Under the pieces are notes generated by a model. The model was not told the origin of the DNA. It made no database searches and was given only the letters and a program-made list of their open reading frames with translations. A stretch of 64,000 nucleotides of DNA from Bacteroidota bacterium (lineage in GTDB: Bacteria; Bacteroidota; Bacteroidia; NS11-12g; UBA955), in assembly GCA_025354385.1 (NCBI GenBank), contig JANXMZ010000025.1, positions 43,199 to 107,198 of the forward strand. Direction: 5' to 3'. Both the position numbers and the translations under genes were made by a program. Below are positions 62,727-64,000 of this stretch, in pieces (position 1 is the first letter of the stretch; every line of letters begins with the position of its first letter).

Positions 62727-63794
62727 ATGAAAACTGTTGCCATTATTACAGGCGGAAAATCTCCTGAGCACGAGATAGCCATTATTTCTTCACGCAATAT
62801 TTACAATGCGATTGATACAAATAGTTTCGAAATAAAAGTAATTGGAATCTCAAAAAAAGGGGAGTGGTTTTACCTCCCTGAGAGAAGTTTATTTGAAGAT
62901 GCTATTGAAATAGGAGGCAATACCCAACACATTCCTTTAGCACTTTTACCTTTTAACACAAAACCAATTCGGTATGCCAAAGACCATGAAAAAGTATTAG
63001 ATGTAGATTTGTTTTTTCCAATTACGCATGGTGTATATGGCGAAGATGGATCCTTGCAAGGCATACTTGAGCATTTACATAAACCTTATGTAGGGCCAGG
63101 AGTATTGGGTAGTGCAGTTGGAATGGACAAAGACATAACCAAAACATTGTTGAAACAATGTGGCATTCAGGTAACACCTTGGTTCACCTATTTTAAAGGA
63201 GATGAAATTAATTTCGATGAATTGGAAAAATTAGGTTATCCCTTGTTTGTAAAGCCAGCCAACATGGGCAGCGGAGTGGGGGTAGAGAAGGCAGATAACA
63301 GAGAAGAACTAAATAATGCCATTGCCAATGCATTTAAATTTGATATTAAACTATTAATTGAAAAGGGCATTAAAGGCAGAGAAGTGGAAACGGCCGTGAT
63401 GGGTAATTTAAAACCAAAAGTTACAGGAGTAGGGGAGATAATTGTGAGCAGTGGTTTTTATACATACGAAAATAAGTATGTGAATAATGAAACCAAGGTG
63501 GTGATACCTGCAGAGAACCTAAGTGAAACGACTATTAAAACCATCACGCAAACCGCACTAAAAGCATACAGGGCTCTGCAATTGGAAGGACTCAGTAGAG
63601 TCGATTTCTTTTACGTCAATGATTCCGAATTTTACTTAAACGAAGTGAATACCCTGCCAGGATTTACCAATATTAGTATGTATCCCAAACTGTGGGAAGC
63701 TTCCGGCGTTTCGTATTCAGATTTGATTACACATTTAATCGAATATGCAGAAATGCGCTTTGAAATGCGCAATAAACTTAAGAGTAGCAGATAA
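62727..63794 (+). CDS. ddl: D-alanine-D-alanine ligase
   Basis: 355 residues, ATG start. ATP-grasp enzyme: ITGGKSPEHEIAIISSRN at the start, GVYGEDGSLQGILEHL near 94, GMDKDITKTLL, LFVKPANMGSGVGVEKA (ATP Lys), and the metal-binding end FYLNEVNTLPGFTNISMYP. It makes D-Ala-D-Ala for peptidoglycan. Single gene with its own -7 box; the downstream region leads into a transposase relic. Confidence 0.96.
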   Translation: MKTVAIITGGKSPEHEIAIISSRNIYNAIDTNSFEIKVIGISKKGEWFYLPERSLFEDAIEIGGNTQHIPLALLPFNTKPIRYAKDHEKVLDVDLFFPITHGVYGEDGSLQGILEHLHKPYVGPGVLGSAVGMDKDITKTLLKQCGIQVTPWFTYFKGDEINFDELEKLGYPLFVKPANMGSGVGVEKADNREELNNAIANAFKFDIKLLIEKGIKGREVETAVMGNLKPKVTGVGEIIVSSGFYTYENKYVNNETKVVIPAENLSETTIKTITQTALKAYRALQLEGLSRVDFFYVNDSEFYLNEVNTLPGFTNISMYPKLWEASGVSYSDLITHLIEYAEMRFEMRNKLKSSR

Positions 63795-63872
63795 TTTTAA
63801 TGCCAGTAAAAATAGAATTACCATTTCTTATATATCTTTTATATTTGTAAAAAATATTTTAGAGGTCAGTAG

Positions 63873-64000
63873 TTAATTGCATATTAATTTGTCTTGATAA
63901 ATTTTGTCAGCAGCCACCATTCTACCAATAATATTGTTGAACACATTATTTTTCATCTGAGATCGGTTAATCCTGAAGCAGAATTCGTCGAGATACCTAT
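63873..64000 (-). mobile_element. C-terminal end of an IS1595/ISXO2-like transposase, running off the right edge
   Basis: On the minus strand the frame enters from the right edge (first whole codon 63998-63996) and ends TAA at 63875-63873. The 41 residues begin RYLDEFCFRINRSQMKNN and continue VFNNIIGRMVAADKI. YLDEFCFRxNR followed by a short helix ending in RMVAAD matches the C-terminus of ISXO2-like DDE transposases. Whether the element is complete cannot be seen. It lies 78 bases after ddl; the gap holds nothing recognised, though the IS end probably falls there. Confidence 0.72.

Overview
The window is a chromosomal stretch of an AT-rich member of the phylum Bacteroidota. The evidence is eight very different secreted proteins that end in type IX secretion (T9SS) C-terminal domains (three type B 'gliding-associated', five type A). 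Further evidence is TAnnTTTG boxes of the Bacteroidota -7 type just in front of many start codons, and Bacteroidota-typical genes (DUF3467, DUF4920, DUF5684, PSP1/RicT, LytS/LytTR regulators, Omp28-like proteins). I cannot place it safely below phylum. No rRNA, tRNA or CRISPR array was seen.

Layout. 1-8.7 kb: 3' end of a LytS-type sensor kinase, a 1,853-residue protein with about 20 PKD-like modules, two small hypotheticals and a LytTR response regulator. 8.8-16.3 kb: ChaN-like protein, RecG, an NtrC-family regulator followed by a Sua5-type tRNA-modification enzyme, then a flavin reductase/radical-SAM pair. 16.3-24 kb: a T9SS type B protein behind a 3-hydroxyacyl-CoA dehydrogenase-like gene, RidA, a DUF5684 membrane protein, DNA polymerase III delta', RicT, DUF4920 and DUF3467 proteins, and a DUF4143 ATPase enclosed by inverted hairpin repeats. 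24-31 kb: one long minus-strand run, purH > hydrolase > PASTA protein > T9SS protein > rhodanese > seven-haem cytochrome with TPRs. 31-36.4 kb: two tandem Omp28-like T9SS proteins and ComB. 36.5-42.3 kb: TPR protein, glycosyltransferase, cystathionine beta-synthase, a thioredoxin-like protein with a Cys-rich exported partner, and a relic transposase. 42.3-50.5 kb: a second large PKD protein facing a pyrimidine run (cysS, EVE, pyrR, pyrB, asparaginase). 50.9-59.1 kb: two giant adhesin-like T9SS type A proteins in tandem. 59.3-64 kb: receiver-like orphan, acyl-CoA dehydrogenase divergent from lplA, ddl, and at the right edge the C-terminal end of an IS1595/ISXO2-like transposase that does not appear in any long ORF.

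How it fits together. Housekeeping genes (nucleotide synthesis, replication/repair, lipoylation, cell wall) are interleaved with single secreted-protein genes, as expected for an organism that invests heavily in T9SS cell-surface adhesins. The least ordinary pieces are (i) the ATPase cassette bounded by inverted copies of one hairpin element at 22648-23928; (ii) the Cys-rich exported protein at 40881, whose signal peptide is plainly encoded but has no ATG/GTG/TTG in front of it; (iii) a near-perfect FNR/CRP-type palindrome inside a 38-bp inverted repeat ahead of the giant adhesin pair; and (iv) a recurring promoter layout that predicts leaderless transcripts. All assignments are by reading; no database search was run.
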